A DNA stretch of 64,000 nucleotides from Leucobacter weissii (GCF_017565745.1 NZ_JAGDYM010000003.1:186001-250000), one strand, 5' to 3'; counted from the stretch's first letter, positions 1 through 8,953 are shown. Notes: generated by a model not told the origin, from the letters alone. A program made the numbers and translations.

Positions 1-1530
1 GCGCTCGAGGCGCACCTGCCGGTGATCCTGGCTGTGAACAAGACCGACCGCCCCGACGCGCGGATCGAGGAGGTGGAGAGCGAGGCGCAGGATCTGCTGC
101 TCGGGCTCGCCAGCGACCTCTCGGAGGATCACCCGGATATCGATGTCGACGCGGTGCTCGACGTGCCGACCGTCTACCTGTCGGGCCGAGCCGGCGCCGC
201 GAGCCACGCCCGCCCCGGCGACGGCGAGCTGCCCGACAACCCGGATCTCGAGCCGCTGTTCGAGACGATCATCGAGCGCGTGCCCGCGCCGCAGCACGAC
301 GACGAGCACCCGCTGCAGGCCCACGTGACGAACCTCGACTCCTCGCCGTTCCTCGGCAGGATCGCCCTGCTCCGGGTGCATCACGGCACGATCAAGAAGG
401 GGCAGACGGTCGCCTGGGTGCGGCACGACGGCAGCGTGCAGAACGTGCGCATCACCGAGCTGATGCTGACCAAGGCGCTCACGCGCTATCCCGCGGAGGA
501 GGCGGGCCCCGGAGACATCGTCGCGATCGCCGGCATCGAGGACATCACCATCGGCGAGACCATCGCCGATGCGGAGGACGTGCGCCCGCTGCCCACCATC
601 ACCGTGGACGAGCCGGCGATCTCGATGACGATCGGCGCCAACACCTCGCCGCTCGTCGGCAAGGTGAAGGGGCACAAGCTCACGGCGCGGATGATCAAGG
701 ACCGCCTCGACCGCGAGCTGATCGGCAACGTCTCGCTGCGCGTGCTCGACACCGGCAGGCCGGACGCCTGGGAGGTGCAGGGCCGGGGTGAGCTGGCGCT
801 CGCGATCCTCGTCGAGAACATGCGCCGGGAGGGCTTCGAGCTGACCGTCGGCAAACCGCAGGTGGTGACCAAGGAGGTCGACGGGAAGACCCACGAGCCC
901 TACGAGCACCTCACCATCGACACGCCGGAGGAGCACCTCGGCGCGATCACCCAGCTGCTCGCCGCGCGCAAGGGCCGCATGGAGAACATGGTGAATCACG
1001 GCACCGGCTGGGTGCGCATGGAGTTCATCGTGCCCTCGCGCGGGCTCATCGGGTTCCGCAGCGAGTTCATGACGATCACCCGTGGCACGGGCATCGCCAA
1101 CGCGATCTCGCACGGCTACGACGCGTGGGCCGGCCCCATCGTGACCCGCAACAACGGCTCGATCGTGGCCGACCGCGCCGGCGTGGCGACCCCGTTCGCG
1201 ATCATCAACCTGCAGGAGCGGATGACGTTCTTCGTGCAGCCCACCGAAGAGGTCTACGAGGGCATGGTGATCGGCGAGAACTCGCGCAACGAGGACATGG
1301 ACGTGAACGTCACCAAGGAGAAGAAGCTCACGAACATGCGCTCCGCGACCGCCGACTCCTTCGAGTCGATGACGCCGCCGCGCCAGCTGACGCTGGAGGA
1401 GTGCCTCGAGTTCGCGCGCGAGGACGAGTGCGTGGAGGTGACCCCGGACGCCGTGCGCATCCGCAAGGTCGAGCTCGACGCGACCTCCCGGGCGCGCGCC
1501 GCCTCGCGGCTCAAGAACCAGGGCAAGTAG
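1..1530 (+). CDS. typA: TypA/BipA translational GTPase, 5' end outside the window
   Basis: This is a ribosome-associated GTPase of the EF-G superfamily, linked in other bacteria to 50S assembly and stress or cold adaptation. The reading frame is open from base 1, so only the last 509 codons are seen. The G4 motif NKTD lies at visible codons 13-16, so the P-loop and switch regions are upstream of the window. It is followed by an EF-Tu-like beta-barrel (about codons 95-200), an EF-G-like alpha/beta domain, and the BipA-specific C-terminal region with the conserved stretch around GLIGFRSEF. The TAG stop is followed by about 150 bp of non-coding DNA with a short GCCG/CGGC stem near 1573. A valine codon at 22 could look like a start, but it lies inside the G domain and is not one. 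Confidence 0.96.
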   Translation, partial: ALEAHLPVILAVNKTDRPDARIEEVESEAQDLLLGLASDLSEDHPDIDVDAVLDVPTVYLSGRAGAASHARPGDGELPDNPDLEPLFETIIERVPAPQHDDEHPLQAHVTNLDSSPFLGRIALLRVHHGTIKKGQTVAWVRHDGSVQNVRITELMLTKALTRYPAEEAGPGDIVAIAGIEDITIGETIADAEDVRPLPTITVDEPAISMTIGANTSPLVGKVKGHKLTARMIKDRLDRELIGNVSLRVLDTGRPDAWEVQGRGELALAILVENMRREGFELTVGKPQVVTKEVDGKTHEPYEHLTIDTPEEHLGAITQLLAARKGRMENMVNHGTGWVRMEFIVPSRGLIGFRSEFMTITRGTGIANAISHGYDAWAGPIVTRNNGSIVADRAGVATPFAIINLQERMTFFVQPTEEVYEGMVIGENSRNEDMDVNVTKEKKLTNMRSATADSFESMTPPRQLTLEECLEFAREDECVEVTPDAVRIRKVELDATSRARAASRLKNQGK

Positions 1531-1672
1531 GCCGCGCCGGGCCGATACCCGCCGCGATCGTGCTCGGCGTGTCGCCGTTTCTCGGCGGCGGCCGGGTGAA
1601 CAGAGGGTAATCATTTCCTTGCCGGAAGGAGTTTTTGCCGACACGGGATCGACACCCAGATAACTCTCAGGC

Positions 1673-1678
1673 TAAGCT
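1673..1678 (+). promoter_or_regulatory. Candidate -10 hexamer TAAGCT of a leaderless or near-leaderless transcript
   Basis: TAAGCT ends 8 nt before the ATG at 1687. A possible Shine-Dalgarno (GGAAGGAG near 1623-1630) is too far upstream to serve this start. The spacing matches ten other starts in this window. Confidence 0.45.
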
Positions 1679-1686
1679 ACAGAGTT

Positions 1687-3567
1687 ATGGATGAGACCGG
1701 GGGTAAGATCTTGCGCGCGCCGAAGGGCGCGTGGCGTCGTTCACTGACCGCTGCCGCAGCGATCGCGCTGCTCGCGTCCGCGCTCACCGTGCCGCTGCAC
1801 GGGGGAGCCTCGCAGGCCACCGAGCAGGGATCCGAGGATCCGGGCGCCGGCTCCGAGGCGCTCTCGGGCGGAGGCGAATTCGCGCCGGGCGAGCAGCCCA
1901 CCCTCCTGGGCGTCGCGCAGCCGGACCGCACGATCGAGCTCACGGTGGACGGGGAGCCCGACTTCGAGTACCAGTGGCTGCGGGACGGCGAGGAGATCGC
2001 CGGAGCCACGGACCGCAGCTACACCTACGAGCCCGTGCCGGCGGGGGACCCCGAGATCGCGGTGCGGGTGACCGATGCGGGCGACGGGAGCGATGCGGCC
2101 GCAGACGGGGCCGAGACGGCCGCGACGCCAGGGGAGCCCGAGACCTCCGGGGACGGCGAGGTCTCCGAGGGCGGCGACGGCGCCGGCGACGGTGAGGAGG
2201 ACGTCCCCTCGGAGTCGCTCGACGGCGCCGCGGCGGACGGAGCCGAGCGCCCCTGGGTGGTGCTCTCCGCGAACACGGCGCAGCTCGCGCCGACGATCGC
2301 CGACGCCTCGGGCGCGCCCGTCGTGTCGGGAGTGATCCGGGTCGGGCAGGTGCTCACCGCGCAGTTCGAGGCGAGGCCCGGCTACGAGCCCACCTTCCGT
2401 TGGCTCCGCAACGGCGAACGTCGCAAGGATGCGGCGTCGATGCGAGAAGCGTACACGATCAGATCCGCGGACCTCCTCAGCGAACTCAGGGTCGAGGTGA
2501 CGCAGACGTCGTCGTCGGGCGCCAAGATCGTCGGCACCTCCGCGCCCACCCCGCTGGTCAGCCAGGGCATCCTGCCCAAGCTCTCTCCGCGCATCTCCGG
2601 GCTGATGAAAGTGGGCGAGCGGCTGACGGTCACGACGGCGAAGCCGAGCCTGAACACCGCGCTCAAGATCAACTGGCTGCGCGACGGGAAGATCGTCAGC
2701 AGCCGGACGGGGACCAGCTACCTGCTCACGCCGAGCGATCTCGGCAAGCGCATCAGCGTGCGCGTCTCGCAGTCGAAATCCGCGTACGCCCCCGGTGTGG
2801 AGACCTCGGCGAGAACCCCGAAGATCACGATCAAGGGCACCCTCGCCAGCACGAAGCCCAGGATCACCGGCACCGTGCGGGCCGGGGCCACGCTCAAGCT
2901 GAAGCGCGGCTCCTGGACCTCGGGCACCAAGTTCACCTATCAGTGGTACAGCGGGGGCAAGAGGATCCCGAAGGCGACCAAGTCGTCGCTGAAGCTCACG
3001 AAGGCCCACAACGGCCGGCTGATCCGCGTCAAGGTGACGGGCAAGCGGACCGGGTTCTACGACAAGGCCGTGACGAGCGAGCCGGCGTCGATCAAGGGAC
3101 TGCGCGGGCCGAGGAACAAGAACGGATGGGCCTGGCCGACCGACACGCGGAAGTACGGCTACGGCTACCACGACGGCTACTCCGTCGACATCAATTCGAC
3201 GGCGGGCGGGCCGATCTATTCGCCCTACACCGGGGTCGTGGTGAAGGTCGGCGGAGACGGCGGCGGCGTCCCCTGGGTATGCGTGGTGAACCCCGGCTGG
3301 TGGCGGGGAGAGAACCAGACCGTCATCATCCGGCACAAGTACAAGGGCAAGACGCGGTATTCGAGCGTGAACCACGTCGCCCGGGGATCCAGCAAGGCAC
3401 TGGGCATCAAGGCGGGTGCGAGGATCAAAGCGGGGCAGCAGATCGCGACGGAGGGCATGAGCGGCTGCACCTCGGCGCCGCACAACCACTTCCTCATCAA
3501 GAAGAGCGTCGGAAACTACTGGGGCGACGTGAAGCCCGAGACCTACATCGGTAAGCCGCGCCGATGA
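1687..3567 (+). CDS. Secreted M23 (LytM-type) metallopeptidase-domain protein with repeat N-terminal modules
   Basis: This is a 626-aa exported protein that probably acts in the cell envelope. Residues about 15-40 are a hydrophobic export signal, followed by an acidic, low-complexity stretch (about 135-190) and four or five beta-sandwich repeats of about 90 residues with recurring F/YxWLRDG and FTYQWYSGG motifs, typical of actinobacterial wall-associated repeats. The C-terminal 140 residues match an M23 peptidase fold: H495 and D501 form the first part of the zinc site and H599-x-H601 the second. Family members cleave peptidoglycan cross-bridges, but many are inactive regulators. Here the Zn ligands appear intact, although the first motif is HxxxxxD rather than the usual HxxxD. 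It overlaps the next gene by 4 bp. Confidence 0.85.
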   Translation: MDETGGKILRAPKGAWRRSLTAAAAIALLASALTVPLHGGASQATEQGSEDPGAGSEALSGGGEFAPGEQPTLLGVAQPDRTIELTVDGEPDFEYQWLRDGEEIAGATDRSYTYEPVPAGDPEIAVRVTDAGDGSDAAADGAETAATPGEPETSGDGEVSEGGDGAGDGEEDVPSESLDGAAADGAERPWVVLSANTAQLAPTIADASGAPVVSGVIRVGQVLTAQFEARPGYEPTFRWLRNGERRKDAASMREAYTIRSADLLSELRVEVTQTSSSGAKIVGTSAPTPLVSQGILPKLSPRISGLMKVGERLTVTTAKPSLNTALKINWLRDGKIVSSRTGTSYLLTPSDLGKRISVRVSQSKSAYAPGVETSARTPKITIKGTLASTKPRITGTVRAGATLKLKRGSWTSGTKFTYQWYSGGKRIPKATKSSLKLTKAHNGRLIRVKVTGKRTGFYDKAVTSEPASIKGLRGPRNKNGWAWPTDTRKYGYGYHDGYSVDINSTAGGPIYSPYTGVVVKVGGDGGGVPWVCVVNPGWWRGENQTVIIRHKYKGKTRYSSVNHVARGSSKALGIKAGARIKAGQQIATEGMSGCTSAPHNHFLIKKSVGNYWGDVKPETYIGKPRR

Positions 3568-4238
3568 CGAGGAAGACCTGGATCATCGCCGGGGCGACGG
3601 TCGCCGTCGCGGTGCTGGCGACCGCCGGAGCCCTGCTGTGGTGGTCGACGGCGAACACCACGAACCCCGAGGAATCGCCGGTCGTCGCGTCCGGGACCGA
3701 GCAGGGGGCCCAGGCGGGAAGCGGCTCCGACGGGCACGACCACGACGAGGCGCACGTGCACGCGGTCGAGGAGACCGGCCCGGAGGTGTGGCGTGAGCGC
3801 AGCGAAGAGGGAGAGTACCTCGACATCCTGGACACGCCGGAAGCCTTCCTCGAGCGGGGGCTGGGGCTGGCCGCGGTCTGGGTGACGTTCGACAGCCGCG
3901 AGACCGATGCGGCCCGCGAGCGCCAGCTCGCGCCGCACATCGAGAACCCCGCCGACTGGACGGCTCTGCCGGAGGAACTGCTCCACCCGCAGCGGAGCGG
4001 CGCCGGAGATGCGACCCGCTACACGGTGGCCGAGGTCGACGGCGCGCCGAGCATCAACGAGAGCTGGACGTTCAGCGCCGACGGCTCCCACAGCGTCTCG
4101 GTCGATATCCCGTTCACGGTGCGGTACTTCGGCGACTCGGCGTCTCGGAAGCCGCTCGCGGAGACCTGGAACTGGACCTTCGAGTTCGACGAGTCGGGCG
4201 AGCTGACCGGGGTCGACGGCCCGGAGACCGACCTGTAG
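3564..4238 (+). CDS. Small membrane-anchored protein with a His-rich linker, function unknown
   Basis: This 224-aa protein starts with an ATG that overlaps the M23 stop codon (ATGA), so the two are probably co-translated. Residues 5-27 form one hydrophobic helix, so it is an anchored extracytoplasmic protein. Residues about 53-66 carry a short His/Asp-rich segment (DGHDHDEAHVHAVEE) that could bind a transition metal. The remaining 150 residues look like a globular alpha/beta domain with no motif I recognise; an NTF2/TcpC-like fold is only a guess. Its place between an M23 protein and a metal-responsive regulator makes an envelope or metal role possible, but nothing shows it directly. Confidence 0.7.
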   Translation: MTRKTWIIAGATVAVAVLATAGALLWWSTANTTNPEESPVVASGTEQGAQAGSGSDGHDHDEAHVHAVEETGPEVWRERSEEGEYLDILDTPEAFLERGLGLAAVWVTFDSRETDAARERQLAPHIENPADWTALPEELLHPQRSGAGDATRYTVAEVDGAPSINESWTFSADGSHSVSVDIPFTVRYFGDSASRKPLAETWNWTFEFDESGELTGVDGPETDL

Positions 4239-4285
4239 CGGCCGGGTCCGAACGCCCGCGGCGAGGACGCGGCGCGAGCGGGTGC

Positions 4286-4987
4286 CTATGCGGTCGGTCG
4301 CCCCTCGTCCGCGTCTTCCCGCGAGACGTAGAGGGCGCGCGTCGCGCTGCGGCCCAGCGCGATCTCGGGAGCCGCCGGGTCGGTCCTGACGTTCACCGAA
4401 TCCGAGAACGGCGCGCCGTCCTCGACGGCGAGCCGCGAGCCCGGAGCGATGCCCCGATCCTTGAAGAACTGGAGCAGTGCGGGATCGTCGTCCGCGATCC
4501 GCTCGACCAGCACCGTGGAACCCGCCGGCACCTCCGAGAGCTGGATCGCATCGGGCAGGCTGACGGTGCCGTCGGCCTTCGGGATCGGATCGCCGTGCGG
4601 ATCCCGGTCGGGGTGGCCGAGGTACTCGTCGATCCGGTCGACCATGAAGTCGGAGACGGCGTGCTCGAGATGCTCCGCCTCGTCGTGCACCTGCTCCCAG
4701 CTATAGCCCAGCACGCTCACCAGGAAGGACTCGATGAGCCGATGCCGGCGCACCATCGCCACGGCGTAGGCGCGTCCGGCCTCGGTCAGCTCCACCGCTC
4801 CGTACGGCGAGTGCTCGAGCAGCCCCTGCGCGGTCAGCTTGCGCACCGCGTCCGAGACCGAGGAGAGCCGCAGCTCCGTCCGTTCCGCGATGAGCGTCGG
4901 GGTGACCGGGGCGTCGGACCATTCCGCCAGGGTCCAGACGGCCTTCAGATAGTTCTGGGTGCTCGCCGACAACTCGGAAACAGACAT
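4286..4987 (-). CDS. DtxR-family metal-dependent repressor, probably manganese-type
   Basis: This 233-aa cytoplasmic repressor has an N-terminal winged helix (about residues 8-70), a dimerisation and metal-binding helix region (about 75-145) and a C-terminal FeoA/SH3-like domain (about 150-225). In diphtheria DtxR the ancillary metal site contains Cys102, Glu105 and His106. The aligned motif here, HDEAEHLEH at 101-109, has Glu105 in place of that Cys, as in Mn-responsive MntR, and Asn12 where DtxR has Met10. I therefore infer manganese rather than iron as co-repressor, although the SH3 tail is a DtxR/IdeR trait. It probably uses a leaderless start. It lies 18 bp downstream of the yceI stop. 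Confidence 0.9.
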   Translation of the reverse strand: MSVSELSASTQNYLKAVWTLAEWSDAPVTPTLIAERTELRLSSVSDAVRKLTAQGLLEHSPYGAVELTEAGRAYAVAMVRRHRLIESFLVSVLGYSWEQVHDEAEHLEHAVSDFMVDRIDEYLGHPDRDPHGDPIPKADGTVSLPDAIQLSEVPAGSTVLVERIADDDPALLQFFKDRGIAPGSRLAVEDGAPFSDSVNVRTDPAAPEIALGRSATRALYVSREDADEGRPTA

Positions 4988-4993
4988 GACACC

Positions 4994-4999
4994 AGCGTA
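4994..4999 (-). promoter_or_regulatory. Candidate -10 TACGCT for the DtxR-family gene
   Basis: On the minus strand TACGCT lies 6 nt before the ATG of the repressor gene. There is no Shine-Dalgarno sequence, so transcription would start at or next to the start codon. The site sits between the yceI stop and the repressor start. Confidence 0.45.
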
Positions 5000-5005
5000 C
5001 GCGGT

Positions 5006-5713
5006 TCACTCCCTGGTGAGCACGAGATCGAACTCGACGTACCCGTCGGGCTCCACCGAGACGAAGCCGAGGTCGGGCGCGGCGACGCCGAAGTCGGCGA
5101 ACACGATCGGAACCTGGCCCACCACCTCCGCGGTCGTGCCATCGGTCCGGGCCTGGGCGGTGAAGGTGACCGCGCGCGTCTCGCCGGCGAGCGTGAGATC
5201 CCCGGTCAGCTCGTACTCGAAGGTGCTCCCCGCGGTCGGCGCCTCGTCGGCGGTCACCGCCTCGGTCAACGCGAACGAGGCCGTCGGATGAGTGTCCGTG
5301 CGCAGCGCCTGGTCGCGGAAGTAGTCGTCGCGCGATCCGCTGTCGGTCGAGATCGAGGCGACGTCGACCGACAGCACGGCCTCGGTGAGCGTCAGCCCGT
5401 CCACCTCGAGGTCGCCGCTCACCTCGGTGGTGCGCCCGGTGACGGTCACATCGGTGCCGTTCAGCACCTCGTCGACCCGGTATCCGGCCTCGGAGCCCTC
5501 GGCGACGACCCATGAGCCGCTGAAGCCGTCCGCGTCGACGTCCGCGCCCGTTCCCGGGTCGAGGGTCGATTCGTCCGCCGTGAGCGTGGGCGCCTCGGCC
5601 GCCGGTTCGGCGATGAAGTCGCGGTAGATCACCGGTCCGGCGATCGCGGCGATCGCGCCGAGGACGACGATGACGGCCGAGACGGCGATGGTGATCTTCG
5701 TACGACGGCGCAT
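5006..5713 (-). CDS. YceI-family lipid/isoprenoid-binding-like protein
   Basis: This 235-aa protein has an N-terminal membrane anchor (residues about 7-28) and a YceI beta-barrel (about 60-235). Family hallmarks include the SGSWVVAEGSEAGYRV start of the barrel, TVTGRT, the RDDYFRDQALRTDTHPTASF segment and a final VEFDLVLTRE strand. YceI proteins are lipocalin-like and bind long polyisoprenoid or lipid ligands; their role in actinobacteria is not established. The start is supported by an AGGAG six nt before the ATG. It is followed at 18 bp by the DtxR-family gene on the same strand, so read-through is possible. Confidence 0.9.
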   Translation of the reverse strand: MRRRTKITIAVSAVIVVLGAIAAIAGPVIYRDFIAEPAAEAPTLTADESTLDPGTGADVDADGFSGSWVVAEGSEAGYRVDEVLNGTDVTVTGRTTEVSGDLEVDGLTLTEAVLSVDVASISTDSGSRDDYFRDQALRTDTHPTASFALTEAVTADEAPTAGSTFEYELTGDLTLAGETRAVTFTAQARTDGTTAEVVGQVPIVFADFGVAAPDLGFVSVEPDGYVEFDLVLTRE

Positions 5714-5817
5714 ATCGGGCTCCTACGGTCGCGTGCGGGGGCATTGCTGGGATCTACTCTGGCGCGTTCGCATATGAAGCGGATGTGAGTCGACGGGGAG
5801 CTTGCTGACTCACCCGG

Positions 5818-5864
5818 GATTCGCGACGGAATCTCCTAGATAGCCGAGAATCCATGACGGAATC
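5818..5864. promoter_or_regulatory. Two related GACGGAATC sites, possible operator
   Basis: A palindrome GATTC-N6-GAATC at 5818-5833 is followed by a related site at 5850-5864. The two 15-mers agree at 12 of 15 positions and share GACGGAATC. They start 31 bp apart, close to three helical turns, about 70-115 bp upstream of the FAD oxidoreductase start. No regulator is identified. Confidence 0.35.
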
Positions 5865-5933
5865 CGTTGCGTTCGTGCCAGATCGCGCCGGATTCGATAT
5901 CGTTGCTCTAACTGCTCGATGGAGGAACTCGGG

Positions 5934-7304
5934 ATGATCAACGGCAACGTGTCGCACTGGTGGGAGCAGATCGGCCCGGCGAAGCCGCGCCCCGAGCTGC
6001 CCGGCGACCTTCAGGCCGATATCGCCATCGTCGGCGCCGGCTACACGGGACTGTGGACGGCCTACTACCTGAAGCGGGCCAGGCCCGACGCCCGCGTCGT
6101 GGTGCTCGAGCAGCGCCACGTGGGCTACGGCGCCTCCGGCCGCAACGGGGGATGGCTGACCAACGCCATCACCGGAGGCCGCGAGCAGTACGTCAAGACG
6201 CACGGTCGGGATGCGGCGGAGCGCTTTCAAGCCGAGATGAACCGCACCGTCGACGAGGTGATCCGCGTGGCGCGGGCGGAGGGCATCGACGCCGACATCG
6301 AGAAGGGCGGCGAGTTCAACGTCGCCTACACCCCGGCGCAGGAGCAGCGGATCCGCGACTTCGCCGCCGCCGAGCAGCAGTGGCGGCACACCGATCTCGA
6401 GCTCTTCGAAGCGGCCGAGGCCACGGAGAAGATCAACGTCGCCGGCACCCGGGCGGCCGTCTGGCATCCGCACTGCGCCCGGATCCAGCCCGCCAAGCTC
6501 GCGGCCGGGCTCGCAGACGCGGTGGAGCGATCGGGGGTCGAGATCTACGAGGGCACCCGTGTCGAGGAGATCGCCCCGCACCGGGCGCGCACGGCCCGCG
6601 GCACGGTCTCCGCGGAATACGTCGTGCGCGCGACCGAGGGGTTCACCGCGGGGCTCAGCGGGCTCCGGCGGCTCTGGCTGCCCATGAACTCCTCGCTCAT
6701 CGCGACCGAACCGCTCGCCGCCGAGGTGTGGGACGAGCTCCGCTGGAGCGATGGGGAGACGCTCGGCGACTTCGCCCACGTCTACATGTACGCGCAGCGC
6801 ACCGCGGACGACCGCATCGCGATCGGAGGCCGCGGCGTGCCCTACCGCTACGGATCCCGCACCGATCTCGACGGCGAGACGCCGCTCGTCACGGTCGACA
6901 CCCTCAGCGAGATCCTGCACCGCTTCTTCCCCGCGACCCGGGGCGCGGCGATCGACCACGTGTGGTCGGGGGTGCTGGGCGTGCCCCGCGACTGGGCGGC
7001 CACCGTGGGCCTCGACCGGGAGACCGGCATCGCCTGGGGAGGCGGGTACGTGGGCACGGGGGTGACGAGCACCAATCTGGCCGGGCGCACCATCACCGAC
7101 CTGATCCTCGGCGAGCGGAGCGACCTCGTCTCGCTGCCCTGGGTGAACCACCGGGTGCGCAAGTGGGAGCCCGAGCCGCTGCGCTGGATCGCGACGAAGG
7201 CGCTCTACGCGGCCTACGGCGTCGCCGATCGCTCCGAGCTGCGGGGGAGGGCCACCACCTCGCCCATCGCCCACCTCGCCGACGTCGTCACGGGACGCTC
7301 ATGA
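5934..7304 (+). CDS. FAD-dependent amine oxidoreductase (DAO family, gamma-glutamylputrescine oxidase-like)
   Basis: This 456-aa flavoprotein oxidises a C-N bond of an amine or amino acid derivative. The Rossmann FAD motif is GAGYTGLWTAYYLKRARP at about residues 33-50, followed by the family ASGRNGGW motif near 70 and a C-terminal FAD-contact region (GWGGGYVGTGVTSTNLAGRT-type). Length and layout fit PuuB-like oxidases. I prefer ATG 5934 over ATG 5919: GGAGGA at 5921-5926 is correctly spaced for 5934, and 5919 would place that ribosome site inside the gene. The stop overlaps the next start by 4 bp, so the enzyme and the amidohydrolase are probably made together. The substrate is not shown by the sequence. 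Confidence 0.88.
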   Translation: MINGNVSHWWEQIGPAKPRPELPGDLQADIAIVGAGYTGLWTAYYLKRARPDARVVVLEQRHVGYGASGRNGGWLTNAITGGREQYVKTHGRDAAERFQAEMNRTVDEVIRVARAEGIDADIEKGGEFNVAYTPAQEQRIRDFAAAEQQWRHTDLELFEAAEATEKINVAGTRAAVWHPHCARIQPAKLAAGLADAVERSGVEIYEGTRVEEIAPHRARTARGTVSAEYVVRATEGFTAGLSGLRRLWLPMNSSLIATEPLAAEVWDELRWSDGETLGDFAHVYMYAQRTADDRIAIGGRGVPYRYGSRTDLDGETPLVTVDTLSEILHRFFPATRGAAIDHVWSGVLGVPRDWAATVGLDRETGIAWGGGYVGTGVTSTNLAGRTITDLILGERSDLVSLPWVNHRVRKWEPEPLRWIATKALYAAYGVADRSELRGRATTSPIAHLADVVTGRS

Positions 7305-8938
7305 CCGGCGGGACGGGGCTCGCCGCAGAGGCGGCCGGCGGCGGGTTGGCGATCACCGGGGCGAGGCTGCGGGGCGCCGCCGCCTTCGAGGACGCCACGG
7401 CGATCCTGATCCGCGGGGGGAGGATCGCGGCGCTCGGAAGCGACGCGGAGATCCGCGCCGCGGCGGAGGCGGAAGCCGTGCCGGTGCGGGACGTCGGCGG
7501 CGCCACCGTGACCCCGGGGCTCTTCGACTCGCACACGCATCCGCACTGGGCCGCCGAGGTCACGGCGGGCGTCGACCTCGGCGGGCTCGGGACGATCGAG
7601 GAGATCGCGGCGGCGCTCGCCGCGGAGCACGCCCGTCTGCCGGAGGGCGCCTGGCTGCGCGGATGGAACCTCGAGTACGAGCCGTTCGAGCGCAGCGGCC
7701 TGCGCGGCGACCTCTTCGACGCCGCGGTGGGCGAACGGCCCCTCGCGCTCATCTGCTACGACCTGCACACGGGGCTCGCGAACCGCCCCGCGCTCGCCGC
7801 GGCCGGCATCGGCGGCGCGCGGGCGTTCGACGACGCCAGCGAGATCGTCGTCGACGCGGACGGACTCCCGACGGGCGAGCTGCGCGAACCCAGCGCCTAC
7901 CAGCTGGTCTTCGGCGCCGCGCCCGCTCCGTCCCACGAGGAGGAGCGCGACGGCCTGCGAGACATGTTCCGCCGGCTCGCCGCGGCGGGGCTGACCGGCG
8001 GCGCCATCATGGACGGGCGCGAGCGCACGGTCGAGATGCTCGACGAGCTGGAGCGGCGCGGAGAGCTCGATCACCGCGTCACGCTGCACCACTGGCACGC
8101 CGTGGGCGACGACGACGCGGCGGTGCGGCGGCGCATCGAGACGAGGGACCGACGGGGCCGCCTCTGGCAGACCGGGGCGATCAAGCTCTTCAGCGACGGC
8201 GTCATCGACACCGGCACCGCCTGGCTGCACCGCCCCGACGCCCGCGGCGACGGGGGAGCCGCGTTCTGGCCGGATTGGGGCCGCTACGCCGAGGTCGTGC
8301 GGGCCTATCACGAGGCGGGCCTGCTCATCGCGACGCACGCGGTGGGCGACTACGCGGTGAGCCGCGTCCTCGAGGTGTACGCCGGGCTGCCGCCGAGGGA
8401 CGGACTGCCCTTCCACTCCGTCGAGCATCTCGAGGTGCTCTCGGACGCCGACGTGGAGCAGCTCCGCGGCAGCGGGGTGACGGCCTCCATGCAGCCGCTG
8501 CACATGCAGTGGCGGGCCGAGGATCTCAGCGACAACTGGGCCTCCCGGCTCGGGGACCGCGCCGCCACCGGCTACCGGGTGCGCGATGTGCTCGACGCGG
8601 GCGTCAGGCTCGTGCTGGGCTCGGACTGGCCCGTGGCGCAGGTCGATCCGCGACTGGGCATGGCCTGGGCGCGGGGCCGGCACACGCCCGGCGATCCGCA
8701 CGCCCACGTCTTCGAGCCCGAGCAGCGGCTCACCGGCGAGGAGGCCCTGCTCGCCTACACGCTCTGGCCGGCGCAGGCGCGCGGTCACGACGATCGCGGG
8801 GTGCTGGCCCCGGGCGCCGTGGGCGACCTCACGGTCTGGGGCGCCGACCCGGTCGACGCGACGCCCGACGAGCTGCCCGGGGTGCCGATCCTGCTGACCG
8901 TCGTCGACGGCCGGATCGTCCATTCCGCCGCCGACTGA
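7301..8938 (+). CDS. Amidohydrolase family 3 (YtcJ-like) metal-dependent hydrolase
   Basis: This 545-aa cytoplasmic enzyme belongs to the amidohydrolase superfamily and hydrolyses C-N bonds in small amides or related compounds. The first metal motif is DSHTHPHW at about residues 70-77, a central Lys/Asp region appears in GAIKLFSDGVIDTG (about 296), His ligands appear in IATHAVGDYAV and HSVEHLE, and the final Asp is in VLGSDWPVAQ (about 441). The start is the ATG overlapping the oxidoreductase stop (ATGA). An oxidase that releases an amine product followed by an amidase is consistent with breakdown of an acylated or glutamylated amine, but this is inference. Confidence 0.88.
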   Translation: MTGGTGLAAEAAGGGLAITGARLRGAAAFEDATAILIRGGRIAALGSDAEIRAAAEAEAVPVRDVGGATVTPGLFDSHTHPHWAAEVTAGVDLGGLGTIEEIAAALAAEHARLPEGAWLRGWNLEYEPFERSGLRGDLFDAAVGERPLALICYDLHTGLANRPALAAAGIGGARAFDDASEIVVDADGLPTGELREPSAYQLVFGAAPAPSHEEERDGLRDMFRRLAAAGLTGGAIMDGRERTVEMLDELERRGELDHRVTLHHWHAVGDDDAAVRRRIETRDRRGRLWQTGAIKLFSDGVIDTGTAWLHRPDARGDGGAAFWPDWGRYAEVVRAYHEAGLLIATHAVGDYAVSRVLEVYAGLPPRDGLPFHSVEHLEVLSDADVEQLRGSGVTASMQPLHMQWRAEDLSDNWASRLGDRAATGYRVRDVLDAGVRLVLGSDWPVAQVDPRLGMAWARGRHTPGDPHAHVFEPEQRLTGEEALLAYTLWPAQARGHDDRGVLAPGAVGDLTVWGADPVDATPDELPGVPILLTVVDGRIVHSAAD

Positions 8939-8953
8939 GTTCGCCCCGGCCCG

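Noticed and set aside
1656-1680. Possible iron box before the M23 gene (AGGCTAAGCTA half-site)
   Set aside because: Only about 11 of 19 positions fit the IdeR/DtxR consensus and the left half is absent. The AGGCTA part is better explained by the -10 region.
5919-5933. Earlier ATG start for the FAD oxidoreductase
   Set aside because: The GGAGGA immediately after this ATG is ideally placed as the ribosome site for ATG 5934, so the five extra codons are probably untranslated.
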